NCBI RefSeq assembly: GCF_030547185.1
Contig: NZ_JAUOQR010000007.1
Coordinates: 124,001 to 188,000 of the forward strand
Origin: Neptuniibacter sp. 1_MG-2023
GTDB taxonomy: Bacteria; Pseudomonadota; Gammaproteobacteria; Pseudomonadales; Balneatricaceae
DNA length: 64,000 nucleotides
Direction: 5' to 3'
The translations under genes and the position numbers were made by a program. Of the stretch, positions 63,352 to 64,000 are shown piece by piece; the first letter of the stretch is position 1; every line of letters starts with the position of its first letter. Below the pieces are notes generated by a model, which ran no database searches, was not told the origin of the DNA, and worked only from the letters and a program-made list of their open reading frames with translations.

Positions 63352-64000
63352 TGAGCGATCAACAAAATGTCCCCGAGCAGGATAAAGAGCTGCCCCTGAT
63401 CACCCATCTGGTGGAGCTGCGCCAAAGGTTAATGTATGTGCTGTTGATCATCCTAGGTATATTTCTAGGGTTGTTCTATTTCGCCAATGATCTTTATACC
63501 TATCTGTCCACACCCTTGACTGCATTGCTGCCGGAAGGCACTAGCATGATAGCAACCGATGTGACTTCGCCATTTTTTGCACCATTCAAATTAACGCTTG
63601 TTGCGGCGATTTTTGCAGCAATGCCTTTCATATTGCATCAAATATGGGGGTTTATTGCGCCAGGCCTCTATCAGCACGAAAAGAAATTTGCTGTTCCGTT
63701 GCTGGCTTCTAGTATTTTCTTGTTTTATGCCGGTATTGCTTTTGCCTATTTTGTTGTCTTCCCGCTGATTTTTGGTTTCTTTACCAGTGTGGGGCCGGAA
63801 AATGTGGCAGTGATGACGGATATCAGCAGTTATTTGAATTTTGTTCTAAAGCTATTCTTTGCATTTGGTATTGTTTTTGAAATACCTATAGCCACCTTAT
63901 TGTTGATCTGGTCAGGTGCGGCCACCGTTAAAGGGTTACGGAGTAAGCGAGCGTATGTGATTGTTGGCTGTTTTGTTTTGGGTATGTTATTGACGCCGCC
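63351..64000 (+). CDS. tatC: Sec-independent translocase protein TatC (partial)
   Basis: 216 codons are present and the reading frame runs off the window end. It opens with MSDQQNVPEQDKELPLITHLVELRQRLM, where HLVELRxRL is the TatC signature, and continues with SPFFAPFKLTL, the helix AAMPFILHQIWGFIAPGLY with the conserved FIAPGLY, and FEIPIATLLLIW. Five of six membrane helices are likely covered. It is the twin-arginine signal receptor, translationally coupled to tatB. Confidence 0.95.
   Translation, partial: MSDQQNVPEQDKELPLITHLVELRQRLMYVLLIILGIFLGLFYFANDLYTYLSTPLTALLPEGTSMIATDVTSPFFAPFKLTLVAAIFAAMPFILHQIWGFIAPGLYQHEKKFAVPLLASSIFLFYAGIAFAYFVVFPLIFGFFTSVGPENVAVMTDISSYLNFVLKLFFAFGIVFEIPIATLLLIWSGAATVKGLRSKRAYVIVGCFVLGMLLTP

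Overview
The window is a stretch of chromosome from a marine-type gammaproteobacterium. The most likely group is the Oceanospirillales (Oceanospirillaceae relatives such as Neptunomonas, Amphritea or Marinobacterium). That placement is inferred from gene order and protein flavour, not from a marker gene: ubiC-ubiA-phoB-phoR, a pst operon with Pseudomonas-sized PstC and PstA, polA with a DUF2782 gene and an APH-type thrB, the pycR-pycAB trio, and ubiB-hisE-tatABC. The sequence is moderately AT-rich and densely coding. I found no tRNA, rRNA, insertion sequence, prophage or CRISPR array.

Layout. 0.3-1.6 kb: a DUF416 (YjaG) gene and two small membrane or Cys-rich proteins, closed by a terminator. 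2.0-10.6 kb: a type IV pilus-type chemosensory operon (two receiver proteins, CheW, MCP, a 1300-residue CheA hybrid, and a secreted PilJ-domain protein) without the methylation genes. 10.6-12.7 kb: an oxidoreductase, a small membrane protein and cysZ. 12.7-16.5 kb: phoR, phoB, ubiA and ubiC on the minus strand. 16.5-19.3 kb: a DUF1415 gene, then a LysR regulator divergent from a PNPOx-like/GST pair. 19.3-20.8 kb: a DsbA-like/pseudo-receiver/GGDEF fusion. 21.0-27.7 kb: phoU-pstBAC and pstS. Three sequences with the geometry of PHO-box promoters precede phoB, pstC and pstS, so phosphate sensing, signalling and uptake are tied together here.

28.0-36.4 kb: a YciA-like thioesterase with a structured leader, an SpmA-SpmB-type membrane protein, pycR/pycA/pycB (two-subunit pyruvate carboxylase), carbonic anhydrase (which would buffer its bicarbonate substrate), a conserved hypothetical, a ribbon-helix-helix protein and a PfpI-like protein. 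36.9-47.6 kb is the most unusual part. A REC-REC-PAS-GGDEF-EAL protein and a TPP enzyme converge on a five-gene minus-strand operon: periplasmic binding protein, orphan histidine kinase, TonB-dependent receptor, and two overlapping citrate-synthase-like genes whose catalytic motifs are degraded. I propose this as an uncharacterised ligand-sensing and uptake locus with c-di-GMP output.

48.0-64.0 kb: a secreted tandem NTF2-like protein divergent from an AraC regulator, then a conserved housekeeping run: uvrD, thrB, DUF2782, polA, engB, cytochrome c4, dsbA, a diguanylate cyclase, ubiB, hisE, tatA, tatB and the start of tatC, which is cut by the window end. Between polA and engB, where other gammaproteobacteria carry the Spot 42 or ErsA small RNAs, there is a well-formed candidate small RNA of about 100 nt. 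Three proteins in the window carry GGDEF domains, so c-di-GMP signalling is a recurring theme.
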